Source: Streptococcus halichoeri (GTDB lineage: Bacteria; Bacillota; Bacilli; Lactobacillales; Streptococcaceae). Taken from it: a stretch of DNA of 64,000 nucleotides. A program made the position numbers and the translations under genes. A model generated the notes under the pieces. It searched no databases, was not told the DNA's origin, and was given only the letters and a program-made list of their open reading frames with translations. The stretch lies in contig NZ_WLZU01000004.1 of assembly GCF_009870755.1 (NCBI RefSeq), positions 34,262 to 98,261 of the forward strand. Direction: 5' to 3'. Positions 52,559-62,095 of the stretch are shown one piece after another. Every line of letters starts with the position of its first letter. Within the stretch, counting starts at the first letter, position 1.

Positions 52559-53425
52559 TTACTCTACATCGTTGGTCTTAATAACAGGAATCTTTGCCCC
52601 TTTATCAAAAGGCTTGGTTAGATCTTGACCAGCATAGTATTTCTCAGAAATGGCTTTTAAGCTACCATCTGACATCATCGCTTTGATCACAGGATTGATT
52701 TTTTGTAAAAGCGATTGGTCTTTTTTACTCATCACAATACCTTGTTTGGTTGGATTATAGAGCACATCACTCATCTTGACATTGATTGAGGGATTTTGCC
52801 GCTTCATAAAATCAACAAAAAGCTTTTGTGCAGGATAATCATTAGGAATAAAATCAGTACGCCCCAAAGCCACGTCCTTAAGGTAGACATCATTAGCCAC
52901 ATTGTCATAGGATACTAGTGTAGCGCCTTGTTTCTTGGCTACTTTCATATATTCTGTACCTTCAGCACCGGCAGCTTTCTTTCCTTTCCAATCGCTGAGG
53001 TCTTTTTTAACAAGACGAGAAGAGCCATCTGCACGGACAATCATCCCACCAACACCATATTTGTAAGGAATGGACATATTATACTTGGCTTTGCGCTTAT
53101 TTGTAATGTCAAAATTATTGATAGAAAGGTCAGCTCGACCACTATCTATGGACGTAAAAGCCTGATCAAAACCTGTTTCTACAAATTTTACCTTGACACC
53201 GAGGCGTTTTCCGATCTCCTTCATCATATCCACTTCATAGCCAACCAGCTGATTCTTATCATTATAATAGGATGTTGGTTGATAGGTTGTTGGAGTGGCG
53301 ACCGTCAAGACACCCTTTTTCTCAATCTTCGACCAGCTTGTCACCTGCTTTTGCTGAGTGGTTGCACAAGCAGTTAAGCTCAAAGCACTTAGGCTTACTA
53401 ACAGCCATTTTACGGATTTATGCAT
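52559..53425 (-). CDS. Amino-acid ABC transporter substrate-binding lipoprotein
   Basis: 288 residues. The lipoprotein signal ends in SLTAC (Cys near 19). Family 3 solute-binding features: GVLTVATPTTYQPTSYY (about 38-54), VGYEVDMMKEIGKRLGVKVKFVET (about 61-84), SGRADLSINNFDIT (about 94-107). Substrate is probably a polar amino acid or cystine; the sequence does not decide. Start preceded by AGGAGAAGAGTAAC. Confidence 0.9.
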   Translation of the reverse strand: MHKSVKWLLVSLSALSLTACATTQQKQVTSWSKIEKKGVLTVATPTTYQPTSYYNDKNQLVGYEVDMMKEIGKRLGVKVKFVETGFDQAFTSIDSGRADLSINNFDITNKRKAKYNMSIPYKYGVGGMIVRADGSSRLVKKDLSDWKGKKAAGAEGTEYMKVAKKQGATLVSYDNVANDVYLKDVALGRTDFIPNDYPAQKLFVDFMKRQNPSINVKMSDVLYNPTKQGIVMSKKDQSLLQKINPVIKAMMSDGSLKAISEKYYAGQDLTKPFDKGAKIPVIKTNDVE

Positions 53426-53548
53426 GTTACTCTTCTCCTTTTATTACTAAAAACAAGTATACCATTCACACTAGTAGCTGGCATGTAAAACGCTTACGTC
53501 CTTGCAAAGTCTCCCCTTCTTATAACCACCTTCCTCGCTTTTTTAACC

Positions 53549-55018
53549 CTACCGAGCCAGGACTTGCCGAAATTGCCCAGCTTCTTCAAATTGCTGAGCA
53601 AGCTCTAACAAGCGTCCTTCTTGACCTTTGGCTGCTAAAAGTTGGATGCCAAGTGGTAGCCCAGCTGTCGTCATGTGAGTGGGCAGGCTGATGGCCGTGG
53701 CTCCCGTCAAATTAGCTATCGACATATTAGGATTGAGCGCCAACCCCTTCTCAAACATCTGCTCCACCAATTCCAGCTGCTCTTTATTACTATACTCTGC
53801 AGCATGAGCCAATCGCACAAGCAAATCGGGCGAGGGATCTAACTGCCCATGTTTAGGAGCAATATCATGTGTTGAAGGCAGCAAAAGCACATCATAATCT
53901 TGGAAAAAAGCATGTAACTGGGCACTATAATCGTCCCACTCATAGAGCAAGCGAGCATAGTCTTGAGCTAATACACGCCGACCACTTTGATAAATAGCCC
54001 AGGTCATTATTTCCATATCATCTTTGGTCAAAGCCCGGCCCATGGCCTCAGCCAGCTGGCTAAACATATTGGCTGTCTCTGCCCCATTCATAATGTAATA
54101 GCTACGTGTCATTTGGGCCATATCAATTGGCAATTGGTTAATTTCTTCAATCTGGTGACCTTGACTTGCTAAGAAGCGGCTGGCATTAAGGAGTGCCTGA
54201 TTTGCTTCTTGGCCCAAAGCCTGGCCATCTGGCTGCTTTTGAAACAAAGCAATGCGCCATTTCTTCTGAGGAGTAGCAAATACCGTTTGTTCACTTAATA
54301 AAGGTAGGGGAAAGGGACTTTCCATCTGCAAGGTTTGCAGATAATATAAGAGCCGCTTGGTGTCTCGAACCGTTTTAGTGACAGCAAAATGAACGGCGGC
54401 CCCTTGCCAAGAACGAAAAACGGTTGGGCCGACTGGCGTTCGGCCACGACTAGGTTTTAGGCCAATCAAGCCATTAAAAGAAGCAGGAATGCGAATGGAA
54501 CCTCCTCCATCGCTTGCTGGTGACAAACTGGTTACGCCGGAAGAAACCAATGCTGCAGCACCGCCAGATGAGCCACCAGCGTTACGCGACACATCCATTG
54601 GCAGGTTAACAGCACCGTTAGCTTGGCTATCACTAATATTCTTAAAACCATACTCAGGTGTATTTGATGTGCCAAGAATAATAAAGCCCAAGGCCTCCAA
54701 CCTTTGCACATATGCCGTATCTTGTCTGGGGTAGTGCTTTTGTAAAAGTTTTGCGCCAGAGGTCGCACGCAGGCCAACCTTATCTTGCCCCAAATCCTTG
54801 AGAAAAATCGGTACCCCTGCAAAGGGCAACCCCTTAAACGATCGGCTTTGCGCTTCTGCCAAGGCTGCTTCATAACGCTGATCCACGATGGCATTAATCT
54901 TGGGATTCATAGCTAGCGCTTGCTCAATGGTCCAAGTCACCAATTCTTTGGGAGAAATGTGCTTAGCCTGAATGGCTAAGGCCATCGCAGTTGCATCATT
55001 AAAATCGGTCAATGTCAT
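53549..55018 (-). CDS. Amidase signature family enzyme
   Basis: 489 residues, GatA-like. The catalytic triad can be placed: Lys in FLKDLGQD (about 72), cis-Ser and nucleophile Ser in NAGGSSGGAAALV (about 146-158), preceded by NTPEYG. It is a stand-alone amidase, not a Glu-tRNA amidotransferase subunit, because gatB and gatC are absent and the insert regions differ. Substrate unknown. Start preceded by AAGGAGGAGATAAGC. Confidence 0.88.
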   Translation of the reverse strand: MTLTDFNDATAMALAIQAKHISPKELVTWTIEQALAMNPKINAIVDQRYEAALAEAQSRSFKGLPFAGVPIFLKDLGQDKVGLRATSGAKLLQKHYPRQDTAYVQRLEALGFIILGTSNTPEYGFKNISDSQANGAVNLPMDVSRNAGGSSGGAAALVSSGVTSLSPASDGGGSIRIPASFNGLIGLKPSRGRTPVGPTVFRSWQGAAVHFAVTKTVRDTKRLLYYLQTLQMESPFPLPLLSEQTVFATPQKKWRIALFQKQPDGQALGQEANQALLNASRFLASQGHQIEEINQLPIDMAQMTRSYYIMNGAETANMFSQLAEAMGRALTKDDMEIMTWAIYQSGRRVLAQDYARLLYEWDDYSAQLHAFFQDYDVLLLPSTHDIAPKHGQLDPSPDLLVRLAHAAEYSNKEQLELVEQMFEKGLALNPNMSIANLTGATAISLPTHMTTAGLPLGIQLLAAKGQEGRLLELAQQFEEAGQFRQVLAR

Positions 55019-55171
55019 GCTTATCTCCTCCTTCGTTAGGGCATGCTTTTTTCTGGTTACTTATTTGCTCAGCACCTTGCTTACTTTCTTTAGCACGATA
55101 CCATCTTTTAGGATAAAAAAGAAAACAGAAAAATTCCTGCTCTACTTTTTTAGTTTTCTTTTTTTAAGGCA

Positions 55172-55801
55172 TCATCCTTGCCAACGGTTAGGATCTTTTT
55201 GAAAGGCTTGCATCAAAGCCAGCCCCTGTTCTGTGATAATGCCTTCTTCTTGTGCAACCCTAATCAATTGACTGTAGCTGGTTAGGGTATGCAGGTTTAA
55301 TCCCGCCGCTTGAAAATTGCTCTGAGCGCTTGGCAATTCATAAGTGAAGATGGCTACAATCCCTAACACCTCTATACCTGCTTGACGTGCTGCCGCTGCC
55401 GCTGCTAGCACAGAGCCACCCGTAGAAACCAAATCTTCAATTAAAACCATTTTCTGGCCGGCAAAGACGCGGCCTTCAATCTGATTACCTGCTCCGTGGT
55501 CCTTAGGTTTACTACGAATATAGGCAAAAGGTAAATTCATCTTATCTGCAACAATCGCTCCGTGCGCAATGCCTGCTGTTGCTGTCCCAGCGATGACCTC
55601 AACTTCAGGATAATACCTGCAAATCACTGATACAAAGCCGTCCTCAATCAAAGTACGAGTCTTAGGATAAGACAAAGTCACTCGATTGTCAGTATAAATC
55701 GGGGATTTTATCCCTGAAGCCCAGGTAAAAGGTGCCTCAGGTTTTACATAAACTGCTTCAATGGCTAACAAATCAGCAGCAATCGTTTTGGCTAAAGTCA
55801 T
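55172..55801 (-). CDS. pyrE: Orotate phosphoribosyltransferase
   Basis: 209 residues. PRPP-binding motif [15 protein letters not shown] (about 119-133), hood residues [12 protein letters not shown] (about 29-40) and [15 protein letters not shown] (about 69-83). It makes orotidine-5'-phosphate. 36 bp after pyrF in one operon; start after AAGGAGAAAAAC. A weak AT-rich inverted repeat near 55118-55165 may end the transcript. Confidence 0.95.
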   Translation of the reverse strand: MTLAKTIAADLLAIEAVYVKPEAPFTWASGIKSPIYTDNRVTLSYPKTRTLIEDGFVSVICRYYPEVEVIAGTATAGIAHGAIVADKMNLPFAYIRSKPKDHGAGNQIEGRVFAGQKMVLIEDLVSTGGSVLAAAAAARQAGIEVLGIVAIFTYELPSAQSNFQAAGLNLHTLTSYSQLIRVAQEEGIITEQGLALMQAFQKDPNRWQG

Positions 55802-55837
55802 GTTTTTCTCCTTTTTGGCTAAATTGCTGAGCTGGCT

Positions 55838-56530
55838 TTAAGCATTCCATTCAGCTCTGATCATTTCATAAGCAGCTAGCGGATCACTAGCCTGGGTAAT
55901 TGGTCGGCCCACCACGATAAAATGTGAGCCAATAGCTCTTGCCTGAGCTGGTGTCATCACCCGTTTTTGATCTCCAATAGCCACCCCTTGGGGCCTAATC
56001 CCTGGTGTTAAACACAAGAATCCCTCAGGTGTCACCTCTTTGATGAGTCCAACTTCTTGAGCCGAACAGACCACACCATCTAAGCCTGCTTGCTGCGTCA
56101 GTTGTGCATAATGCTGCACTGATTCTCCCAGGCTAGCCTGAATCAATTGTTCCTTTTGCATTTGCTGCTCAGAAGTAGAGGTCAACTGAGTCACCGCCAT
56201 GAGCTTTGGTCCAAAGCCTAATCCTTTGCGAGCTGCGGCCATCATCTCCAGTCCGCCGGCTGCATGGACGGTCGTCATATCGACCCCTAATTTGGCTAGC
56301 ACCGCCATGGTTGCTTGAACAGTATTTGGAATATCATGAAGTTTCAGATCTAAAAAAACACTGTGCCCTTGGGATTTTACATAAGAAACCACTTGGGGTC
56401 CGTGGGCATAATAGAGCTCCATACCAATTTTAAGATAGAGCATTTCCGCTTTTGGAAAGTGATTTAAAAAATCCTTAACCTCTTCAAAAGTAGCAAAATC
56501 TAAAGCAATAATCGGACGTTCTTCTTGCAT
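55838..56530 (-). CDS. pyrF: Orotidine-5'-phosphate decarboxylase
   Basis: 230 residues. Catalytic KxxDxxxxD box in [10 protein letters not shown] (about 60-69), ALDFATFEE at the N-terminus, TPGIRP (about 179-184) and VVGRPIT near the end. It makes UMP. The start is at 56530, after AAAGGAAGAT; the longer frame runs through the attenuator hairpin. First gene of pyrF-pyrE. Confidence 0.95.
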   Translation of the reverse strand: MQEERPIIALDFATFEEVKDFLNHFPKAEMLYLKIGMELYYAHGPQVVSYVKSQGHSVFLDLKLHDIPNTVQATMAVLAKLGVDMTTVHAAGGLEMMAAARKGLGFGPKLMAVTQLTSTSEQQMQKEQLIQASLGESVQHYAQLTQQAGLDGVVCSAQEVGLIKEVTPEGFLCLTPGIRPQGVAIGDQKRVMTPAQARAIGSHFIVVGRPITQASDPLAAYEMIRAEWNA

Positions 56531-56561
56531 ATCTTCCTTTCTTTGGCCTGCTATATTGGCA

Positions 56562-56594
56562 GTTAAAAACCTTGCCTCCAGCAGGAAACAAGGT
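56562..56594 (-). terminator. Attenuator terminator of pyrFE
   Basis: Minus strand ACCTTG/CAAGGT stem followed by TTTTTAAC, 32 bases before the pyrF start. The upstream ACAAGG next to the PyrR box can pair with its 5' arm as antiterminator. Confidence 0.75.
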
Positions 56595-56646
56595 GACAGA
56601 AAATGAGAGTATGTCAAATACATCTGTTTTTACTGATAAACCTTGT

Positions 56647-56662
56647 AAGCCTCTCTGGACCT
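56647..56662 (-). promoter_or_regulatory. PyrR binding loop
   Basis: Minus strand AGGTCCAGAGAGGCTT contains the conserved PyrR recognition core TCCAGAGAGGCT. UMP-bound PyrR holding this anti-antiterminator would favour the terminator. Confidence 0.88.
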
Positions 56663-56684
56663 GATTAAAGGTAATTTTTCTAAC

Positions 56685-56713
56685 ATTATATCGTATTTTA
56701 CAGAAGCTGTCAA
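56685..56713 (-). promoter_or_regulatory. pyrFE promoter
   Basis: Consensus TTGACA (56708-56713), 17-base spacer, TATAAT (56685-56690) on the minus strand. Confidence 0.88.
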
Positions 56714-56761
56714 AAAAGGAAGCACAAAAAGAGGCGCAAATAAAAATCCAAGCCCAGATAT

Positions 56762-56812
56762 AAAAACAACCAAGGTAGAGGTCTTATTGATAGAACTCTA
56801 CCCTGGTTGTTT
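56762..56812. terminator. Terminator of the unknown gene at 56851
   Basis: ACAACCA.GGTAGAG pairs with CTCTACC.TGGTTGT across a long loop; TTTTT follows on the minus strand. Confidence 0.8.
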
Positions 56813-56850
56813 ATTATTAATGTTTTCATCCTATGGTAAAAGCTAATCAT

Positions 56851-57396
56851 TTACACCATTACAGTATTAGGTTCATGAGCTGACTTGGGGCTTTGATAGT
56901 GTTTAAGAAAGGCCTCTTCCTCAAGGTGCACCATCTTGATGTGCTCATAGTCCACTGGAGCAACCGGAGCTTCTTTTAAGGACAAGGCAATGATTTTAAG
57001 TGATGAGAACACGTCAATTAAAACACCGAAAACCCGGACCCGTTTGTCGCCCAAAATAGCCTGAAAGACCTCTTTAGACTGGCAGAGGGTAACTAAATGG
57101 TCCAAGCCATTAACCCAATTATCCACAATATCTAAAGTCTTATTCATTAATTTGAAAGCGGACTCTTCATACCAAAAAGTAGACTCAATCAAGCGTTGCT
57201 TTTTGTCCAAATCATTAATCGCTCTAACAATATCACCTAACTCACTCTGAACAGCACTAGATGAAAATTCGCCCCCCAAAATAGATGGCGTTCGCTCTAC
57301 CAGGAGGAGTTCATCCTTAAAGAGGGTCAAATAATGAATACTAACCAATAATTTTTGAATTAACACCTTATGGTTTGTTTGTTCACTCGTACTCAT
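56851..57396 (-). CDS. Soluble helical protein of unknown function
   Basis: 181 residues, almost entirely alpha-helical in character, no membrane segment or signal peptide and no motif that I recognise. The start is ATG at 57396 (MSTSEQTN), with AGGTGGGGATCAG before it. A patch of charged residues ends in a flexible tail (YQSPKSAHEPNT). It is a single-gene unit with a terminator. It lies between pyrF and the holin-like gene in a region that varies in streptococci near the capsule locus. Confidence 0.65.
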   Translation of the reverse strand: MSTSEQTNHKVLIQKLLVSIHYLTLFKDELLLVERTPSILGGEFSSSAVQSELGDIVRAINDLDKKQRLIESTFWYEESAFKLMNKTLDIVDNWVNGLDHLVTLCQSKEVFQAILGDKRVRVFGVLIDVFSSLKIIALSLKEAPVAPVDYEHIKMVHLEEEAFLKHYQSPKSAHEPNTVMV

Positions 57397-57545
57397 CTGA
57401 TCCCCACCTTTACTCAACACGCGATTCCTTCAATACTATTAATATAACACATGGGTTATAAAAGAGCAATCGCTGGCCCTTGTATCTCTTAAAACTTTTT
57501 TGCTTAGCGCCGCGCTGGTTTAGGCTGACTCTCCAAGGAGGAAGC

Positions 57546-57746
57546 TTAATCTGGCTTGTTCGTTAAAAAGCCTAAAAAGAGTAAGATAGTCAAAACAATA
57601 CAGAACGTTTGTTCAAGCATATTGAGAGTATCACTAATGCAAACACGGAAATAAGAATGCGCAATATTGTCGACTAACATCATCACTAATGAGATGAGAG
57701 CAATCCAAAATGACTGACGTGAAAGACGCTGTTGTAATTGAGACAT
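57546..57746 (-). CDS. Small two-helix membrane protein, holin-like
   Basis: 66 residues with two hydrophobic segments (about 13-30 and 43-60), a basic N-terminus and a short NKPD tail. The opening RLSRQSFWIALIS and the closing ILLFLGFLTNKP recall phi-LC3-type phage holins, which begin with KNKTFWLALI and end GIVTDPTT. If it is a holin relic, no endolysin accompanies it. GGAGAAGAAATA before the start suggests expression. Confidence 0.55.
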   Translation of the reverse strand: MSQLQQRLSRQSFWIALISLVMMLVDNIAHSYFRVCISDTLNMLEQTFCIVLTILLFLGFLTNKPD

Positions 57747-58009
57747 TATTTCTTCTCCTTTTATTAAGATATCTTAATTATATAATAATCATCCCCTAAA
57801 GAAAACAAAAAATTAAAATAATCTAGTATTTGTCCGTATTTTCCGAATGTTTTGAATTATCAAACCATAAAAAACTCTATACTATTCCCAGCGGCCTCAC
57901 CCACTCTAGAAAAAAAGACAGAGTTTATTTGTGCTTTTAAATGCGCTTAAGAGAAAAGCCCGCACTATCAGCGCAGGCTTGCGGGTCCCTTCCTACAATA
58001 GTCAGCCGT

Positions 58010-58756
58010 TTATGACAGATAGCGCTCCAAGTTGTCGTTATTTAGGAGTGCTTGAGGGTTATTGTGGAATAAATCTTCAGCTCGCGCTTGTCCGTAAGTC
58101 TTAGCAATTATCCGGTAGGCCTCCTGCATACAGGGGGGACGTTTACTAAGATGATGCATATCACTAGCCACACAATGAACTAAATCTTCCTCTAAAAGAT
58201 ACTGTGTTCGTTTTTTGAATTCTCTAAGTTTATCTCCCAAGAGCTTTGGCTTTCGTACATGCGAACTATTAATTTGAGTATAGCACCCCATTGCAATCAA
58301 CTCTTGCACACGGTTTTTTTGAAAAGCGAGCTCATCATAGCATTCAATATGAGCAATAATTGGGCTTATACCGAGCCTTAGCACCTGTTGCAAAGCCCAG
58401 CGCATCTCTGGCCAAGTGGTGTTTATACTAAAAGCAATCAAGGCAAAGCGAGTGTTGTTCATGCGAGGCAACTGATGGTGTTCTAATTTATAAAGCATAT
58501 CCTTTGTGTAAAATAGCTCACCTCCATACAAGATGGTTAAATCCGCAAATCTTCCTTCTGCTTCACGCTTAACCTGTAAAAAATGATTATAAATATCACG
58601 CTCTGGTGTTTCATACTTGCCCTTACGTCGGTGGGAGGTTGAGACAATTGTTCGCACTCCTTGACGATAGCTTTCAGCAATTAAAGCTAAGCTTTCATTG
58701 ATCGTTAGCGGTCCATCGTCCACATCAAATACGATATGTGAATGAATATCGATCAT
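58010..58756 (-). CDS. cpsB: Manganese-dependent protein-tyrosine phosphatase CpsB
   Basis: 248 residues, complete PHP-family CpsB. Metal-binding motifs are intact: MIDIHSHIVFDVDDGP (residues 1-16), TSHRRKG (about 40-46), GGELFY near 78, IAHIECYD (about 134-141) and ASDMHHLSKRP (about 196-206). It normally dephosphorylates the CpsD kinase to control capsule length. Here cpsA, cpsC, cpsD and glycosyltransferases are missing, so it is an orphan. Start preceded by TTGGAGGAAAATTAA. It is divergent from cpsY, as in intact streptococcal capsule loci. Confidence 0.9.
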   Translation of the reverse strand: MIDIHSHIVFDVDDGPLTINESLALIAESYRQGVRTIVSTSHRRKGKYETPERDIYNHFLQVKREAEGRFADLTILYGGELFYTKDMLYKLEHHQLPRMNNTRFALIAFSINTTWPEMRWALQQVLRLGISPIIAHIECYDELAFQKNRVQELIAMGCYTQINSSHVRKPKLLGDKLREFKKRTQYLLEEDLVHCVASDMHHLSKRPPCMQEAYRIIAKTYGQARAEDLFHNNPQALLNNDNLERYLS

Positions 58757-59631
58757 TTAATTTTCCTCCAAGACAGCATTAAGGGCCTTGTTAGCTTTTT
58801 AACACTATCATTATCTATTTTATCTGTAAACTGGCAGCAGCAAAATACCAGATCACTCAAGTACCGCCTGACAAGACGCTAGCCCACCTGCCTGCGACTG
58901 CTCTATCTGCACATAAGTAGCTAAGCCAAGCACGCAGAGCTGGTGAAAGCACCAAAACAGCCTGCATGTAAAAAGCAGTGCTTCTTCTCAAAAACGACGT
59001 GACTCATTAACCAGCCACATGATTGCCCAAGACTTGCTTTGACTCCTTTGGCTCCTCAAAAATAAAATAAAACCCAATACTAGGTTTAAAACAGTGCCAA
59101 CAAACAAGATCAGTAATGTCCGGCGCTTAGCAATAGCACATGCAAGCCATAAAACAAGAAGTTAAATCATCTCCCAAATGGTAGAACCTGGAATCACACT
59201 CTTACAGTAAAGAGCCTAGATGGTTATGAAAAATACCCTGTCAGACGTAAATATAGTTTACAAGGCTTAAATCAGTCAAGCACTCGTAATCCTAAAAAGC
59301 CCGAACATTTCTTGTCTTACACACTACTGGTTAATCGCATTTATCTTAGCTTAGCAGCATATTAGTCAAATTTGCCTTTCCAATTATAGCATGTTTACAA
59401 CCCCATTTCAATTTATATCCTATTTAATAGTGAGTCCATTACTTGGGCGTTTCAAGCAAATCAGTCTCCGCAATGCTTAAACTTCTATCATTAGCTAAAT
59501 CCAACTTAACCTGCAGATCAGCAATGCCACACTTCTTTTTTAAATGAACATGCTAGCAAAAATGACCACAAAGCAAATCAGAAAAAGAGGAGAGACTTGA
59601 AGAATCGGACTTAATAAGATAAACTGGGCTT
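58757..59631. other. Eroded 875-bp region between cpsB and cpsY
   Basis: No intact gene. On the minus strand around 58970-59160 one frame stays open for about 57 codons and encodes a hydrophobic segment (KRRTLLILFVGTVLNLVLGF), without a good start; it may be the relic of a membrane protein. In other streptococci this position holds the start of the capsule operon, so the stretch looks like the remains of a deletion. Confidence 0.5.
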
Positions 59632-60540
59632 ATGAGATTACAACAATTGCGCTACATTATCAAAATCGTCGAGTCTGGCTCCATCAACGTGGCAGCCAAG
59701 CAACTCTTTATCACCCAGCCTAGCTTATCAAATGCTGTTAAGGACCTAGAAAATGAAATGGGCATCCAAATCTTCAATCGGCATCCCAAAGGAATTACCT
59801 TAACCAAGGATGGTATGGAGTTTTTATCCTATGCACGGCAGGTCATTGAGCAAACTAGCCTACTTGAGGAACGTTACAAAGCACCAAACACCCAGCGGGA
59901 GCTTTTTAGTGTCTCCTCACAGCACTATGCTTTTGTTGTCAATGCCTTTGTCGCGCTATTTGAAGATACGGACATGACGCAATACGAACTCTTTCTTCGA
60001 GAGACAAGGACCTGGGAAATTATTGATGATGTCAAAAACTTCCGATCAGAAATCGGTGTCCTTTTTATCAATGACTACAATCGTGATGTCTTGACCAAAC
60101 TCTTGGATGAAAATCATCTGCAAGCCACCCCCCTCTTTACTACCAAACCACATGTCTTTATCAGTAAAGACCATCCATTAGCAAAAGAGTCTGTGCTTGA
60201 GCTCAAGGACTTAGAAGCTTTTCCTTATCTTAGTTATGATCAGGGTCTCCATAATTCCTTTTATTTTTCTGAAGAAATGCTGGCGCAGGTACATCACCCC
60301 AAATCAATTGTTGTCAGTGACCGAGCGACCCTCTTTAACCTGATGATTGGCCTAAATGGCTATACCGTTGCTACAGGGGTGTTAAACGCTAAACTAAATG
60401 ATGCCCATATTGTGGCCATCCCACTAAAGACTGAGGATACCATCAAAATCGTCTACCTCAAGCATGAAAAAGCCAACCTCTCTAAAATGGGCGAAGCATT
60501 CATCGGTTACCTCAAAAAAGAAGTCCAATTTAAGGCTTAA
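59632..60540 (+). CDS. cpsY: LysR family regulator CpsY/MtaR
   Basis: 302 residues. N-terminal LysR helix-turn-helix (about 1-60; MRLQQLRYIIKIVESGSINVAAKQLFITQPSLSNAVKDLE) and a C-terminal substrate-binding effector domain (about 90-290). The sequence matches the CpsY/MtaR group that controls methionine transport and surface traits in streptococci. The Shine-Dalgarno sequence is weak (CTGGGCTT). It faces away from cpsB; a terminator follows. Confidence 0.88.
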   Translation: MRLQQLRYIIKIVESGSINVAAKQLFITQPSLSNAVKDLENEMGIQIFNRHPKGITLTKDGMEFLSYARQVIEQTSLLEERYKAPNTQRELFSVSSQHYAFVVNAFVALFEDTDMTQYELFLRETRTWEIIDDVKNFRSEIGVLFINDYNRDVLTKLLDENHLQATPLFTTKPHVFISKDHPLAKESVLELKDLEAFPYLSYDQGLHNSFYFSEEMLAQVHHPKSIVVSDRATLFNLMIGLNGYTVATGVLNAKLNDAHIVAIPLKTEDTIKIVYLKHEKANLSKMGEAFIGYLKKEVQFKA

Positions 60541-60589
60541 AGGCAGGAACACCCCAATCGTTAGGAATAATGTCTAACCGTTGGAGTAA

Positions 60590-60619
60590 GCCAAAGCTTA
60601 AATTGGGCTTCTTTTTTTA
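60590..60619 (+). terminator. Terminator of cpsY
   Basis: AAGCC(A)A/TTGGGCTT hairpin followed by CTTTTTTT. Another hairpin (CCAATCGTTAG/CTAACCGTTGG) precedes it at about 60554-60588. Confidence 0.72.
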
Positions 60620-61382
60620 TACGATTTGCTTAATAACAGCATCAATCTGATCAAAATAAAAGGGGCTACTAGGATACTGAACACTCAAAAACTGGGCCAA
60701 GGCAATGATCTGTTCTAAGAAAAGCTCCGAAGAAAAGCGTGTTGTTCGATACAGCTCTTCTTCATCAAATGCTTTAATGAGGTGAGCAATGGGATTGCAG
60801 ACTGATTTTTCAAATTGTCGCAATTGGCGGATACTTGCTTTGATGTCTTGCAGCCACAAGGTCAGCTCAAGAAACTCAACTAAACTACTTGTTATCACAT
60901 TCTTTGCACGCGGCGATGATAAAAACGCTTTAACTAGGGACTCAGAGCTAGCTTGCATGGCTAGAAAATTCCAACTATCATACTGATCATTTTTAGCATT
61001 AGTGATAAAATGATCCAGCTGCGGCAATTGTTCTCGCATGAGCCGTGTATATAGATGATAGAGAATTGGCGACACAGCTCTCACAAAATCAATCATTTCA
61101 GCATTCTTAACCTTCACTTGCAAATCAAGGATATCATTCGCCAACTGCTCAGCCCTCTCCTCTTGGTGCATTAGCAGGGCTAGACCGTATTTAGTCTCAA
61201 TCTGCTGACACTCCCGTGCATGCTCAAATAGGAATGCCACATTTAACTCTTCTACCTTCCTTCATTGCCTCAATAAGAAAAATAGCATCCGCAGGCATCT
61301 TATGCTGCTTGGGCTTAGCTATTTTCAAGGCATGATTAGAAACATAGACATCCAAAAGGATGTCTATTGTTTTCTGGCGCAT
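60617..61382 (-). pseudogene. Frameshifted HEPN-like protein, Csm6-like C-terminus
   Basis: An upstream frame begins ATG at 61382, overlapping the deoD stop (TAATG), and reads to IFLIEAMKEG before running out at 61224. A second frame, open from about 61263 to 60617, continues KVEELNVAFLFEHAREC. Joined, they give one protein of about 260 residues, so a one-base indel near 61250-61266 is likely. The C-terminus (KSVCNPIAHLIKAFDEEELYRTT) resembles the HEPN ribonuclease motif R-N-x-x-A-H of Csm6-type proteins, but the arginine is cysteine. No CRISPR genes are nearby. Family assignment is tentative; the frame break is seen directly. Confidence 0.55.
61344..61367 (-). terminator. Perfect hairpin just after deoD
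   Basis: Minus strand ATAGACATCC-TTTT-GGATGTCTAT, a perfect 10-bp stem, followed by GTTTCTAATC. The T-run is poor, but it could end the deoD transcript. Confidence 0.5.
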
Positions 61383-62095
61383 TAATCATTTGCAAGCAAT
61401 GTTTCAAGGCCAACTGTCATCATGTCAGTAAACGTTGTCTGACGCTCCTGAGCGCTGGTATCTTCGCTAGGATCATTAAGATTATCAGAAATCGTCATAA
61501 TTCCTAAAGCTTTAACCTTATGCTGAGCAGCCAAATAATAAAGGGCTGCCGCCTCCATTTCAATGGCTTTCACACCAAGTTTGCCCAGAGCCATATTCCG
61601 TTCTGGCATATTGGAATAAAAGACATCAGAAGATAAGACACTACCGACATGTGTTGTCATGCCAAGCTCTTTAGCAATATGGTAGGCCTTATCTAACAAA
61701 CCAAAGTCGGCAATTTGAGGAAAATCAAACTCTGGGAAATCATTGCGGATAATATTAGAATTGGTTGCTGCAGCTTGGGCCAATACCAAGTCACGCACAT
61801 GAACATTAGGGTCAATTGCTCCTGCAGTGCCAACCCGGATGAGTGTTTTGACGCCGTAATCAACAATCAACTCGCGAGCATAGATGGAGAGCGATGGCAT
61901 TCCCATACCTGTTCCCATGACAGAAACGCGTTGGCCCTTATAAGTTCCAGTGTAACCCAACATATTGCGAATATCATTAAAACAGCTGGCACCTTCTAAG
62001 AAATGCTCCGCAATGAATTTTGCACGCAAGGGATCGCCCGGAAGTAAAATTTTATCAGCTATATCACCCTTAGCGGCGGAAATATGAATAGACAT
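61382..62095 (-). CDS. deoD: Purine nucleoside phosphorylase DeoD type
   Basis: 237 residues, hexameric class. Motifs: [17 protein letters not shown] (about 18-34), the [18 protein letters not shown] signature (about 60-77), VGTAGAI (about 89-95), [13 protein letters not shown] region read as [14 protein letters not shown] (about 177-190), catalytic Asp in TISDNLN. It cleaves purine ribo- and deoxyribonucleosides with phosphate. There is no Shine-Dalgarno sequence before the ATG, although relatives start at the same residue. Confidence 0.94.
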   Translation of the reverse strand: MSIHISAAKGDIADKILLPGDPLRAKFIAEHFLEGASCFNDIRNMLGYTGTYKGQRVSVMGTGMGMPSLSIYARELIVDYGVKTLIRVGTAGAIDPNVHVRDLVLAQAAATNSNIIRNDFPEFDFPQIADFGLLDKAYHIAKELGMTTHVGSVLSSDVFYSNMPERNMALGKLGVKAIEMEAAALYYLAAQHKVKALGIMTISDNLNDPSEDTSAQERQTTFTDMMTVGLETLLAND

